From positions 424,644,138 through 424,708,137 of the forward strand of contig OY728120.1 in the NCBI GenBank assembly GCA_963277665.1: a stretch of DNA of 64,000 nt, read 5' to 3'. The DNA is from Viscum album. Lineage: Eukaryota > Streptophyta > Magnoliopsida > Santalales > Viscaceae. Position 1 is the stretch's first letter. Each line of letters opens with the position of its first letter. Positions 10,068 to 22,750 of the stretch are shown here, in pieces. The notes under the pieces are model-generated. The model was given only the letters and a program-made list of their open reading frames with translations, was not told the DNA's origin and did no database searches. The position numbers were made by a program, and so were the translations under genes.

Positions 10068-11438
10068 GATGAAAGAATTGTTGAAGCTCGGTCAATGGTT
10101 TAAGAATGTAGTGGAATTATTACATGTTTATCATGTGTAATGTTGTATAAGTAATCTCATGGCACTATGGAATAAAGAGACATGTAAGGATTGTTACATT
10201 GTTGTCTGATTAATGTTACCAGTATCCATGAAAGGTTATTCATATATTTTTGGAAAGTAGATGATATGCGCATAATGAAGGGATAAGGCGATAATGAGAT
10301 GTTTGATTGTATGCATGAGCTCATGATTGTTATAAGGACTAAGTGATATCATGGTTTGAGTATATAGAATTTTGAGGATTTTGGTATGTGGAAAGTGTTA
10401 ACTTTTAACTGCATTCAAGTTTTCACTAAGGTTTAATGGGTATTCAAGAGAGTACAAGATTAAGGCCTTTGAATGTATGGAATGTGTCCAACAAGATATA
10501 TCTTATGATATATGGGGATCAACGATGGTATTAAATCTCTGGTAATCGTTTTCACTATGTTATGAGAATGGACTGCAGTATTATGGATAGGACTAAAGAT
10601 TGGAATGGATTATGTTGGACATAAGTTAGTATTGTTTAAGGATAGAAGTTTTTTCGATATTATGGGATGTTATAGTATTATAGTTTTAGAAAAAGGACAA
10701 CCTGCAGGATGGGCGACAGCCCATCGCTTCGGACAAGGCTGTGGGAATCGAACCCACAACCGAAGTGCGACTGGCCTTTATCGCCTACCACTGGCCTACA
10801 TGAAGTCCCTGTTTAGTAGAAACTAGTTTTATTATATTAAGCAGTATGATATATGAAGTATAAGTCCATTTTAGGAACTATATATGATTAATATCACTAT
10901 AGATCGACTTATGTATATAATTTTTGCTAACCTTTTGTTTGAGACAGATGGAATGACCCATCATTCTATCACATGATCTGCTAACACTTCACGAATAACA
11001 AATTCAACTTCATTTATTTAAGAGATGAAGTGGAAATTGTTCTAGGCAAGAACAATAGTGAGATTGTACCAAAATAAAGAAAGTATTTATTCCAATTCAA
11101 ATTTTCAACTTTAGGGAAATGATCTTGAAAATCAAAAATGTTGTCCTAGTGATCTTATACCTGATGAATCGGATGGTACCTTAGATCGTCACAAATTTAT
11201 GGATTTGTGATTATTGGATTTTCCATAGCCATGTTCTCTACCACTCTCCATCAGAACATGATGGTTAGATTTCTCTTCCATATCCATATTTTCACCTATG
11301 TGGAAACCCAATGATTAGTTTATTTGGGTAACCGTTACGTTTCATACTTTTGTTTTTAAAGATTGGTTCTGGTATTCCTTTTTACGATGTGGGTTTCTAT
11401 TAAAGAAACTTTCAAATAGTAAACCATTTATAACCCCG
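10068..11438. other. Non-coding internal region of the long-LTR element
   Basis: No RT, integrase or protease motifs are visible in any frame that I could recognise, apart from a 73-codon frame that runs through the SINE-like insert. The region contains that insert (10689-10823) and otherwise AT-rich sequence, and ends at the chromovirus-like 3' signature. It probably replaces the deleted pol. Confidence 0.65.
10689..10823 (-). mobile_element. tRNA-derived SINE-like insertion
   Basis: On the minus strand an A-box-like TAGGCCAGTGG (10788-10798) and a perfect B box GGTTCGATTCC (10744-10754) lie 33 bases apart, as in an RNA polymerase III promoter. The T-arm GTGGG/CCCAC and D-arm GCC/GGC fold as in a tRNA, but no acceptor stem forms. 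A body of about 40 bases follows, with a perfect 6-bp hairpin ATGGGC-TGTC-GCCCAT (10709-10724) and a short T run. TAGTTTTA flanks both ends (10681-10688 and 10824-10831), a plausible target duplication. The arrangement resembles plant Au-type SINEs, but I could not align it to a reference. Confidence 0.65.
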
Positions 11439-11478
11439 ACGAATTTCGAGGGCGAAATTCATTTTAAGGGGGGTAGAA
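11439..11478 (+). promoter_or_regulatory. 3' internal signature and polypurine tract
   Basis: GACGAATTTCGAGGGCGAAA followed by TTTTAAGGGGGGTAGAA abuts the TG of the 3' LTR at 11479. The purine run would prime plus-strand synthesis. The upstream block matches what precedes the 3' LTR of the chromovirus at 43289-43330 (minus strand: AATTTCGAGGGAGGAATTTC then AAGGGGGGAATG), linking the two elements to one lineage. Confidence 0.85.
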
Positions 11479-13317
11479 TGTAACAGCCCAAGATTTTATA
11501 AAAAATATTCTTTTTAATTTTATTAATGTCTTGTGTTGTACGCTACACCAAAAGGAGCTTGCACAACACGCATCATTGACTTGCCTTGCATTACACGCAA
11601 TCGCGACCTTCCTCGATAGCGTGTGTAATACGCAATACCGAGTTTCACTAAACAACGATATGCTATTAAAATATTATTAAAACTAGCTGGTATGAATAGT
11701 AATAACCACTTTTTAAATTTTAGAAATTTTAGCTCTCAAAATGGACTTCATTTTTGGATTCGGAGTATCGAATTTAGCCTAAGGTGAAATTTTGCTACAT
11801 TTCGGATAACTTTCATATTCTGATGAATAGTGAAAATTACTAAATTTTAATTAAAAACAACTTTTTTAATCGAAATAATTAATAGTGATAAATTATTAAT
11901 TTGAGTGGTTTTAAAGTATATTTAGAATATATTTTTACAATTTAATACAATGTTGGTCATTGGTTGTAATTTCACATTTAAACCAGACATAATCAAGTGT
12001 CAATCTTTTGGTATATATTGTTTCCTAAAAACACGCTATTTATTTTAACAGCGGGATTTAATTATAAAATTAATTAATGAATCTTCTATGTTATGAATTT
12101 GGTAAAATAGACTTCATTTTTGAATTCGTAATATGAAATATAGCTTAGGATGAAATTTTGGCATTAATCTGAAAAACATCAATTTTTGATGAATAGTGAA
12201 ACTACTAAGTGGTAGGTTAAAAACTGAATTTTGCATAATACTTAATTTTACCGCTTCTGTGAATGGAATTTCAAAAATCCGACAGACACGGTTGATATCA
12301 GTAAGTAAAATGTGGTTCAATGAGATAAAAATAATTTTTCGGTGAATAGTAACTTTTTACTATTTTTACCGCGATTAATAGTAAATAGGGTAACTAAGGG
12401 TAAATATGATATTAATATTACCCTAACACATGTCCTAATTCTATTGGACAAGTGTAATTCGACCAAAAACAAACTTAGGAATAAAATATGACCATTTAGG
12501 CCCACTTGGATTAGATTAGGACATTTATTATTAATTTATTTAAAGAAGGGTTAAAATAGTTAAAATCAAACTTTAATAAGTAAATCATTTTTAATATGGG
12601 GTTATACATAAGATAAATTCGACTATAAATATTCATTAGAAAGCTAAAACGATTTCCTACATAATGGTATTTTATTTATAATTTTTAGACATCAAATAAT
12701 TTAATTTATTTATGACACAAAGATGATGCAGTAATTATCTTATTTATGAAAAATTGACATAATTGATGTTATAAACACCAAAATAAATGTAATTTGAGAA
12801 TTTTTATGAATTACACTAATTTTCTAGGTTACTATGATATATTAGTGTTGATTTAATCTACTTGGTTCGAACATATAATTCTGTTATGACTTTCACAAAA
12901 ATCATATATCAAATAGTGTCAAAATTGACACAAAATAGTTTTTAAATCAAATATTATATTATTAATTGTTATTTTATTCCTAAAAATCTAAGGTTCGGCC
13001 AAATGACTTAGATAAGGATATATGTATTAATAATAAACAAATTGGGGTTCGTTTGGCTTGATATAGTAAGTTAATTAACCTTATAGTATAAGAACACAAG
13101 AAGACACGGTAAAAGTAAAATTATTTAACTTAATGTTAAATCTAAATGATAAGGTTAAAATAGGAACCTAAACTTGTCTAAATTCTATTGGATGAGAGGA
13201 TTTCGACCCATCCCCACCTTAGCCTCGAAATAAATCAATTTGGAGCTAATTAAAACCGAACTTGACATTATAATAAAATAATATTTTGAGATATTCCTAA
13301 GGTGCCCCTCTCCTCCC

Positions 13318-13327
13318 TTATAAAAGG
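13318..13327 (+). promoter_or_regulatory. LTR promoter TATA box (3' LTR)
   Basis: TTATAAAAGG sits in the same pyrimidine-rich context as in the 5' LTR. Here it could drive read-out transcription into the flank after 15700. Confidence 0.65.
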
Positions 13328-13661
13328 ACACCTCCTCCCCCTCCTCCTCACACCAATTTGAGCACTCAAGCTCGGCCAACCCCTACCAAAATCTCTTCTC
13401 CACTTCCCTAGAAACATCCTAGAGGTTCTGGTATTCCTCAAATACCAATTTTATTGACCAAAGAGGAGGTCTCAAAGAGGCGCTTCAAAGAAGAGGTAAT
13501 TACCGTTACCAATTCTTTCATCTTTATTTCTTCTTCCACTTCTTCTTCTTAGGTTGTTTCATTATGAAGTAATAACATCAGTATCAATCATATACTGATA
13601 TGTTATTATAAGTATGAAACAACCCTATTTCATCATCAATACATCCTACGGAAAAAGAAAT

Positions 13662-13706
13662 CACCGCGCGTGCGTACGTACGGAATACCGTCTCCACGCC
13701 GTGGTG
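13662..13706 (+). promoter_or_regulatory. Leader hairpin 1 (3' LTR copy)
   Basis: Identical to 7255-7299, including both arms, the bulged C and the core. Confidence 0.7.
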
Positions 13707-13847
13707 TAATCTATTTTCCACCAACACCTTACAAGGATGGGTATAATGGTGTAAAGAATAACTATACATAGTTATTAAAACATCATATTGATTCTGATAT
13801 ATTGTATAATCCACTCCAATTCAATTCAATAATTATGGAAATGATAT

Positions 13848-13892
13848 CATCGCTCGTGCGTACGTACGGAATACCGTCTCCACGACGCGATG
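13848..13892 (+). promoter_or_regulatory. Leader hairpin 2 (3' LTR copy)
   Basis: Identical to 7441-7485. The flanking sequence differs by a single T-to-A change shortly upstream. Confidence 0.7.
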
Positions 13893-14044
13893 AGATTCAT
13901 TCTTAATGATTAACCATTCATGAATGATTATAAAGTATATATAATAAGTACTAATGAAATATATGACATAATAATGATACTGGATTTATGTATATATATA
14001 TATGTATGTCATCTACTTACTTCCATTCAAGACAATAAAGAAAG

Positions 14045-14098
14045 AAAAACAGCGTTCATGCGTACGTACGGACTACCATCTCCATGAACGGTGTTTTT
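14045..14098 (+). promoter_or_regulatory. Leader hairpin 3 (3' LTR copy)
   Basis: Matches 7638-7691 apart from one G-to-A change at 14078, which turns the core TACCGTCTC into TACCATCTC. This is a CpG transition that weakens the inner ACGG/CCGT mini-stem but leaves the main stem intact. Confidence 0.65.
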
Positions 14099-15700
14099 CA
14101 TTTCATTTATCTATCTATTATATATATATATATACTGAATATATATGATATATAAATCATATTTTATATTCTGGACGTAAGTAAATCATGATATAAGTAA
14201 TAATGATGTCAAGAACAAAAAGTCAAAACACCTATGATAAATGAAACGATTTTACCCAAAACGCTTCTTTAACATGGAATTTACAAAAGAACGGGTAATA
14301 TAATGTCATAAGTGAACCATATATGATAACAATGAATATGATTCTGTAATAAGTCAATGAAATTATTTAAATCATTATACAGGAGGTTCGGACACATACG
14401 AAGCAAATCGGACCTAAGGTAAGGGAAATATCACAATCTCATTTTTATCCGAGATTGTTTATTCGTAAGTATTTACTGGGGTGTATTTTATCATCCACAT
14501 CCATGTTTCATCAATATGTAATATTATTTCCATCCACCTACAATTTTTTAAATCCATGTTTATCCTTCGGTGAGTTTTTAGTAATACGTATGAAAGGAAT
14601 CTTTTGTCGTTTTTCGTACGAGGTACTTTTTGACCTTTCTGACAAAAGTACGAAGAATGTTTTTTTTAACTTATACGGCACGAACGGATTTTTACGGTTT
14701 TATAAAGCCTTACTTTCATGAACCTTCCTCCAAAATATTTCATGAATATTTTCAATAAAATCTCTTTCTTTTAAAATTTCATGATGTTTTGTGAAAAGAA
14801 ATTGATTTTGAAGAAGAAAGGATATTTTCCTCAAGAATTCAATTCAAGTGTTTTATCAAAATTATTTTCCATCTAAGATAATAAAGGGTTCTGTTTATAT
14901 CCATATTTTTACATTGATTTGACTATGTTGTGATGGAATTATGTTTAGGAATTCCTTTATCTTATATGAATTGATTTATGATGTCATGATGTTTCAAGAA
15001 TCCCATTTTTGTTACATGTGTTATGCGATGATGTATGTTTTATGATTATGTGGCACACATAAGAAAGGATTAATTATAAGATGGGTGGGACCTATATCTC
15101 CCTCCAATTCATTGGGTAATGATTTTATATCTCATCAGATAGACATGGCTGGAACGGAAGGTTATTTCGGTTCAGTGATACAGGACTGAAACGAGGAGTG
15201 AACTCGGTTCAGAAAGGGACTTTGTCCACTAAGATAGTCTTGGCAATGAGTCATGACTAACAAGAAATGATTTTCCATGATTATGTGTGCATGCCACAAA
15301 GTTTCAAGTTTTATGTTTTGATTATGGGATCTCATTTTCACTTCTATGATTTATCCCATGTTATGATATTATGAGCTCTTTTGCAGGTTAAGATTTCCAA
15401 AATCTATGTTCTTATGTATATGATGTGATTGATATTTCTTTTGTTTACCCTTACTGAGCATTTGAGCTCACCCTTTTATGTTTTCTTTTCCCCAGGATAT
15501 AAAGAAAGGTTTTTAGGTAAAAAAAAGGAAGATCTTTATGGGAGATATTGAAGATCTTTCACCACGATTAGAAGATTACGTTCCGAGTTTCCAAAGACAC
15601 TAAACTATTACGATCCTTGTGTGTGTGTGTTTTTGTTATGTACTAAGTATTCCGCAAAAGTAATGTAATGTCCATGTACGTCAAGATACGGGTCTCTACA

Positions 15701-15705
15701 ATTAA
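15701..15705. other. Target site duplication (ATTAA), right
   Basis: Pairs with 5067-5071. Confidence 0.92.
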
Positions 15706-18700
15706 TGTCTTAAAACAACACTATAGGAACTCAAAATAGAATAAGAACCTAATTGATGATTCAAGGTGGATCATATTGGTAAATGAAAATTATACTTAAT
15801 GTAGTGATCCTTCACTGAAAAGTAGTAATCCTTCACCACAAATAATCCCACCTTCATGAAGCATCCATGACATTCAAAGTGGTTCATCATTCATGACGAA
15901 AATCATTTATCCTCCATAAAAAAAATCCTTTTCATTTGTGGTTGATAGGTGGAGTGATATGTGATTGTAAAATATACACATCTCATTTGTAGTGGTGAGG
16001 CCGGCTCATATAGGCCCATGAAGCACCAACTACATAGAAACAATACTTTAAATATGCTCCTCATTTTTTCTGGAAAGATGAAATCCAATGTGATCAGGGA
16101 GAATATAAAATTTCATTCATGTAATGAAACTCAAGCTATTTATGGTATCATAATGGTGATTTTTCCCCTCACATGTTTCTATGTGGCATCTAATTTTAAG
16201 AGAGTGTCTAACTGGGGAAAACCTATAAATACCCCAAATAACTCTTTAAATAAGAAACACTTAGATATTCATAGAGAAATATAGAGAGACAAGTGGAGAT
16301 GAACACAAAAAAAGGATAAAGGTTTAGAATTATTTTATTAGAAATTTTTTTCATTTTCTAAAGTAGGTTAAACGTAAAAAAATCTCTTCAAAAGGAGTCT
16401 CATGAAGAATATTATTCATGAAGAACCTAATTTTAGAAGTTATTCTATGGAGTTCCCTACAGACATAGTTTCTAATGTTACTTAATAGAGTAATCTTCGT
16501 AAAGGTCCTTCAAAAAGTACCCCATGAACTTAGTTCCTGAGGTTTCTTCACAAAGGATACTCTACGAAGGACTGTTCATGAAGGATGCATCCCAATGGGT
16601 GATTTCTAGATATTTATTCACAAAGGGTGTTTTTGGAATCACTGTTAAATGAAATCCTTCATGGTTTTCACCCACTTCATGAAACATATTCTCATACATG
16701 AATTGGGTGACTTATGGAGGTTTTAATACCCTCTATTCCACACCCATTTCCCACAAAGCATTTGTAAAAAATATTTCCATTTCACTAAAAAAATTAAATA
16801 ATGAAAAACAGGAATCATATCACATTTTCTCTTTCTCTAAACTCAACCACCAGGGCCACCCCAACCAAATGGCATCAATGGAACCTCTCTTCAAAAAATG
16901 ACACCATTAAAAGGTATATATTCCCTATGACACAGATATCAAATGGTATACCCAATGCATAATGCCCATAATATCCTTCAGTTTCATCCCTTGTACAACA
17001 TCATACATTGTTAATGTAAGAAAGAAAACTGAATGATTACCCAATGTGATGACGTAGGAATCCCCATAAGATAACAGTGAGATACCTCATGTCATGAGTA
17101 TAGGAGGAACCCATATTCATAGGAATCATCATTTCATAATCCCCATTTAAACCTAAGTGAACAATTTCATGAAATATCCCTAATATTCTATTGTATATTT
17201 TTCTCATATATATCATGAATCACATGGTCTTATACATATTATTAGATCATGAAATTTATGAGATTAAAATTTCTCTAATGTGGACCTCCTATTAGGTGTA
17301 AGCCCGAACCTATCTCTCTAGGGAAGCCCCTATATGTGTAAGCCTTGATAAATCCTATATTTTCACACTTTTCATGGAAAATATATCCCAAGGGAATGAA
17401 GTTAAACTACATGTCTCCTATCATATTCATATGATGTAAAACTAATTGGAAACATCCATACTATAAGACATTAAACTGTATTATGTGGGAATTCCTCACA
17501 ACATTAAATTATGAACCTCAAACTATATGGGTTATGATTCCTCTTAACCAAAATACGTATGATGTATCTCCAATGTACATACCCAACATCATTCATCTTC
17601 CAAATCCATCCTCATTGAATTTAATCCTCATCAATCCACATATTTCTTTCCTTATTGATCTATATTCCCCCCAAAATAAAATGTATCCTCATTGAATCAG
17701 ATTCCCAGTGAAACTGGTACTCCTTTTCCTAATGAGCCACATTTTATACAAGAATTCTCAAATAATTCTCAATGGGATATATTCTCAATAAGACTATCCT
17801 CTACCAAGAGATTTGTATTACCTTTAGTAAATCACTGAATCCAACATCATTAGTCTGTATTCCCTTTGAATTCATTTAGAAAGGGATTATCAAGTGTAAT
17901 CCCCACACTAACCATTGTGGGCATATTTCCCCTAGTCATCCTTACTATGTGATGTTAATCTTAATGGTTTAGTCCTTTTCACACAACCTTAAAAGGTATG
18001 AAGTGTCCTATTATGTTGAAATGAACTTTAGGGGTTTCCATTGTTTTCATAAGGAAGCATAGGAATCCCGTTAAATGGACCTAATCCCAACACCATAAAT
18101 ACCTACCACTTCTTTAGATGGCATTAAACACCAATGTGATTAAATACACGGATATAAAACATTGTTCCTTAAAATATAGCATATATAATAAGTAAATACC
18201 AAAAACAGAGAACCTATAACATATATAAATGTTCACATAAACAAAATGACCAACTACTAGAACAGGTAACCAGTAATACACTATAAAATGGGAAGGATTC
18301 ATGAAAAAGTTTTTAATCTATAAGATTATAAGAGTAGGAATGAATATTATCCAAAAGTTGTGATAGACCTAATTTCCCACTCTCTTGACCAATTTTTATT
18401 CTGAAGAGTTTATAACAAAACACCCCCAATGACCATATGCCTCTATAAAGTACTCCCGCTATGACTTTCCACACTATATAGTCATGGAAACAGGGGAACA
18501 TCCCAGTTTCCCATCAAAAAAAGTAGCTATATGGGATTTTTATTCACTATGTCGTGTGATTACATGATACCTTAGATGATGAGATTATATAATTATACAT
18601 GATTTTATATGATACAATTGGTGGATATAGGTATATATATACATGTGTTTTATGGAGATCATTCTAGATATATTTATTACTTGGTCAGAACTAAAATTTT

Positions 18701-19370
18701 TCTAGAGGTCTCTCTTTGCATAAATTTATGAATTTAGGATTTCATATTAATTATTAACAATAAAAAGTCTCATGTTATAAAAAACAGGACTAAGATGGCC
18801 AGATATGTCACCTAACCTGGCTCTCTATTGGGCCCAAAGGAAATTACCAATCCCCACTTGCTGGAAACTACTTTTTGGGAATCAAATAACTCTTATCTGA
18901 GAATGGATTTTCTCTCAATCGAAATTAACACTCAACAAATTCTTTACCAAAGGTCCGGTATGGAATTTCCTTATGTTGGACATCCATGAATCATTAATAA
19001 TAATATCCAAATAAATAATCAAACCAAACAAATCATAACCAATGATAATTATTCAAACCATTTGTACCAACAACCACAAATCCAAAATAAATACATAACA
19101 AATAAAAAAAGACAAAGCTAAATACAAATAAATACTGGTCATCTTGGCTGATACATCAAATTCCAAAAACAAAATGTACCATATTGTAAGTCACCGCAAT
19201 GTGACCTAAGGTTTCTCACCAAGTCCCAATTCATCATCACCTTCATAATAAATAGAATCAAATATGGAGATGAAACCTAGAACTTGTTTACAACATATGA
19301 GATGCCTACACTCAAACAGGGTGTCAATAAAGGGTGTGAGTAAACAAACTACTTGTAGGATCCCACCCAG
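15701..19370. repeat. Duplicated block copy 1, right part
   Basis: Collinear with 55182-58842. No protein-coding gene could be supported. It contains a possible promoter (CCTATAAATACCCC near 16221) followed by a run of degenerate short repeats built on TTCATGAAGGA (16380-16670). This suggests a decayed LTR-type leader rather than host sequence. Near 18820-19080 it corresponds to the 86-codon frame of copy 2 (58281-58541) but is broken here. Homology ends abruptly near 19370. Confidence 0.75.
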
Positions 19371-19899
19371 AGAGAAGTATGCATAAATTGAAGAAAAAGG
19401 TACATAAAAAATCATCATTTGAAGGGTCATTTATACAATCTTATTTTCAAGATGAAATTTCTTTTTTTACTCCCATTATTTCTTAACTAAATATTTAAAA
19501 AACATAACCAAATATTTCATAATTAGGGAAATTTTGTTATTGTAATGAAAATTTTATTATCAGTTTTTATTTAGTGTGAACATGTCTTTGGTGGAATTCA
19601 TAAATAATGAATTACATTTGATGAACATCATAGGGCTCAATCATATGTTCTGCTCAACTGTGAGGAAATGACATGATTTATAAAGTGAGTGATACTACCA
19701 CTTATTCTTAACTTTTTTTTAAAAAAAGTTAATATTTTTTTATTTTTAGAGTATTTTTTGATCATATCAAGAAATAGTTTCCACAAATTAAAAAACACTC
19801 TCTTGAAAATATCAGCAACATAATTTTTTCCACTGGTTTCAAATACCTATAATGAAAATTGTTTATGGTTTAACATATGAAATCGGTATCACAACAAGA
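19371..19899. other. Unassigned AT-rich sequence
   Basis: I see no gene, repeat partner within the window, or recognisable element terminus here beyond low-complexity A/T runs. Confidence 0.5.
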
Positions 19900-22606
19900 T
19901 AATAAAATTGATAATTTATTGTGTGTATTGAGTAACCCACCATCCAAAATGGTTAAATTTTAAAATTCATACGTGTTGAATGTTTTCTGATTTCATACAT
20001 GTGCATATGGTGAATCAAAAAAAACAATGAATAATGGTGTTTTCTTGAGAGGATCATCATAGATAAAGTGAAGTTGACTTCTACAGAATTCTAGATGAAA
20101 TAACTGATTGGTGTTATCTGGGAAAGAATTATGTAATAATGTTTAAATTTCATTTATTTGATATTGATAGAGGCTTGCATGTTCATCTGCACCATGGAAT
20201 CATTAACATTAAATATTAATGCCTTCTTCAAGTAAATGAACCATTTTTATTATCTCATCAATCACACCTAATATATTATGAAAATTTTTGTGTGGCCTCA
20301 ATTGATCTAATTCATTGATGGATCATTATAAAAATTAAATCTCATGAAAATAAATTTTTTAAAATTTAATGTGGTTCTACTGAAGTGCATGGAATATATA
20401 TTTTTCAATAGACAACTCAAAATAAACATTTTTCACAAAGATAAATTAATATTAATGATGAAATTTTATAGTTATGGGTCGATGGTGATGATGATGTTTA
20501 TAATGTAATAAATGAATTTGAAATGAAAATATATTATGAATATTATCTTATATAAATTGATGATACCGAGGAAGAATTTGAAGATATTTAAAATGTCTTA
20601 TGCGAAGATGAATATTAAGAGGAATAATGACACAATTACATGATAGTTATAGTCATAATTAATATATATATATATAATACTCATTTTTAATTATTTTTTG
20701 AAAATATTATTTTCATGTTTCAGATGGAAGATGCCACTTTTGATGAGTTGTTTCGTAGCCTTGAGGAGGTTATACTTCCTAGTTATGAGCATGATGCTTC
20801 ATCATCTGACCCTCAAGTTATTGGTGGTTCATCATCAACTCGTAGGGATCATGTTCATGTGTGATTTATGATTATCATCCCTATTCTTGAGAGACATTCA
20901 TATATTGAGTTCAATCCATGCATGTGGAGGTATGTTCAGACTTTTATTTTAGTTAGTTTTCATTAATTTACATTAATCTGTTTATGTAATAATTTTTTTA
21001 TTGTTTGTTCTATTTTTTCATAGTTATTCACATATAGATGTTGGACATGGGAGTGCAATTTTATGGAATTATTTTTCTATAGAATGGGTGATTTGGAATC
21101 ATATTCACATTGATGTTTCGTACCACATGTTTGATCATTGGATTGTACGTAAATAAATAATAGTTATTTTGAAATTTATTTAATTAATAATTTTATTTTT
21201 ATTTTTTTTATGGTATCCAATCAAATATATCATAAATATATCAATTTGTGAGGCTTGGTAGGTCTGTATGTGTTATCATTGTCATCATTTATTACACAAT
21301 TTGAGGAAGAGATTCGTGCAGAAATTGTCATTCATGGTTTTTTATCATTCTTGCTGCACTTATCAACCTAATTACAACTCCTCTTAATTTTTGGATAGAT
21401 TGTTCTCATATGATATGGGAGTGAAATTTCAGAGGAGATCATCATTGGGTTGGAATAACATGGAGATCCAAGAGGTGACACATAGAGCTAGAAGTTTTAA
21501 ATTCAGTACTCATTGATGACATAGGGTAAGTGCTTTTATTTAATAATTTATATAAATTTAAATGTAAACTATTTATTTTACACTAATATAGTAAGTTTAG
21601 CATCATGATATTATGGATTTTGATGATTATAAGATGTTGTATCATGATTCTATCATAGGAGGGATTACTGGTAGTCGATAGTTTCAAATTATGGTCAATA
21701 AGATTTTTTTGAATTTTAAAATTTAACTCAAACAAATATTTAAACTATTTTAATTTCAAATTGAATTTGAAGGAGTGATATAAGGATGTGACTTCTCAGA
21801 CATCGGATGAGATTTAGGCTGAGACTGAGGATCATACCACCAGTGTGGCGGGCTTTGATAATGTAGTTTGGATGAAGGTGACTCCGTATAATTTTGAGAA
21901 GGGCCAAGATGTAGGTATTTGTTCTTGATTGATACCTAGAGATTTTTATGGTACTTTTACATAGTCATAATATATCTCAAGGGGAGCTTGTGGAGAGTTG
22001 TCATCATTGGTTTCTAAGTATGAGGAAAATTTTTGATCTTAGGATGATGTTAAAGAGGCCTTTCATAGAGAGCATGAAGTGTTACTTAAACAGTATGAGA
22101 AGTTGCAAGAGTAGCTACATTGAGCACATGAGTAGCAGTAGCAACAGAAAATGATGAAGTATATGTGAAACCTGGCATAAGGTATGGGGATAGAGTTACA
22201 TCAACAACCTCCTCTAGGGGACCCTCCCCCTCCTTAGTGATTTACATCTTTTTTAACACATTTATTCTAATAAACATTTGAATGCTCATATTTTTTTAAT
22301 ATTGTTATTAATTCAAATATATACAATTTTATATAATATTTTTTCTATATAGTTCTGGTGTTTTTTTATTTGTTTTTTATTTGTTTTTTTTTTTTGTTTT
22401 TTTATTTTTTTTAATTTCTTTTTTAATTTTTTTTATTTTCTTTAATTTTTTGGGATGGTTTTGATCTTCTATCACAAAATAAAATATTTTTTTTATTTTT
22501 TTGTGATAGTATTTTTTCTGCATAAAAAATTATTCCATATATATATCGACAAATTTTTTTATGATGAGTGGGTGGACCGTCACAAAAATTAATTTTTTGC
22601 ACCGCC
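19900..22606 (+). mobile_element. CACTA (En/Spm-type) DNA transposon fragment, decayed
   Basis: Broken plus-strand coding traces are visible. Acidic stretches (VDGDDDVY, DDTEEEFED) near 20480-20600 resemble the end of a TNP2-like transposase. A second gene begins near 20724 with MEDATFDELFRSLEE and runs to about 22230 through stops and apparent introns. The 3' part (22440-22600) holds subterminal-type motifs of the GGACCGTCACAAAA and TTTGTGATAG kind, usual in plant CACTA elements, next to a T-rich run (22361-22450). Termini and the catalytic core are not identified. The element is interrupted at 22607 by a chromovirus; possible continuation at 30254. The assignment rests on motif resemblance only. 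Confidence 0.5.
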
Positions 22607-22750
22607 TGTAACATCCTGACCTGGGTGCCTCACATTGGTGCCCTAATCTAAATGGCTACATGACCTCAAGTACGCCTCCCTATACACCAAATGTCATGTA
22701 GTGGTATGAATCGGGGCATCAGGGTGTGGCACCTAATTTGGTATATTACA
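22607..22750 (+). repeat. 5' LTR remnant forming a quasi-palindrome
   Basis: The last ~60 bases (from GTCATGTAGTG to TATTACA) match the 3' end of the LTR at 30200-30253. The first ~60 bases (TGTAACATCCTGACC to CTACATGACCTC) match the reverse complement of the same LTR end. The two arms are about two-thirds identical and flank a ~28-base centre. A full LTR would be about 2 kb, so the inside is missing. A degraded PBS (TTGTATCAAAGG, 22754-22765) follows. Confidence 0.7.

Larger units (their letters stand above)
5072..15700 (+). mobile_element. Non-autonomous long-LTR retrotransposon (LARD/TR-GAG-like) with NC-only gag
   Basis: The element has two LTRs of about 4.23 and 4.22 kb, nearly identical by eye, bounded by TG...CA and a 5-bp target duplication. 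A PBS for initiator-Met tRNA follows the 5' LTR and a polypurine tract precedes the 3' LTR. Only 2.18 kb of internal sequence lies between them. It encodes a 174-residue zinc-knuckle protein but no capsid, protease, RT, RNase H or integrase. This matches large retrotransposon derivatives and gag-only terminal-repeat elements, which are mobilised in trans. The 3' internal signature (GACGAATTTCGAGGGCGAAA then TTTTAAGGGGGG) resembles the 3' end of Tekay/Del-like chromoviruses, so a gypsy parent is likely. The relic at 30350-37417 is a candidate relative of its helper. Confidence 0.9.
11479..15700 (+). repeat. 3' LTR of the long-LTR element
   Basis: This is the full-length partner of 5072-9300. 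It carries the TATA box at 13318-13327 and the three hairpins at 13662-13706, 13848-13892 and 14045-14098. Differences from the 5' LTR are scattered substitutions and a shorter TA repeat near 14118. That implies a fairly recent insertion, clearly younger than the other elements in the window. ATTAA follows at 15701-15705. Confidence 0.92.

Noticed and set aside
10727..10805. A functional tRNA gene on the minus strand
   Set aside because: The B box and T arm are good, but the acceptor arm 5' and 3' strands do not pair at the right distance, and the segment continues into a SINE-like body.
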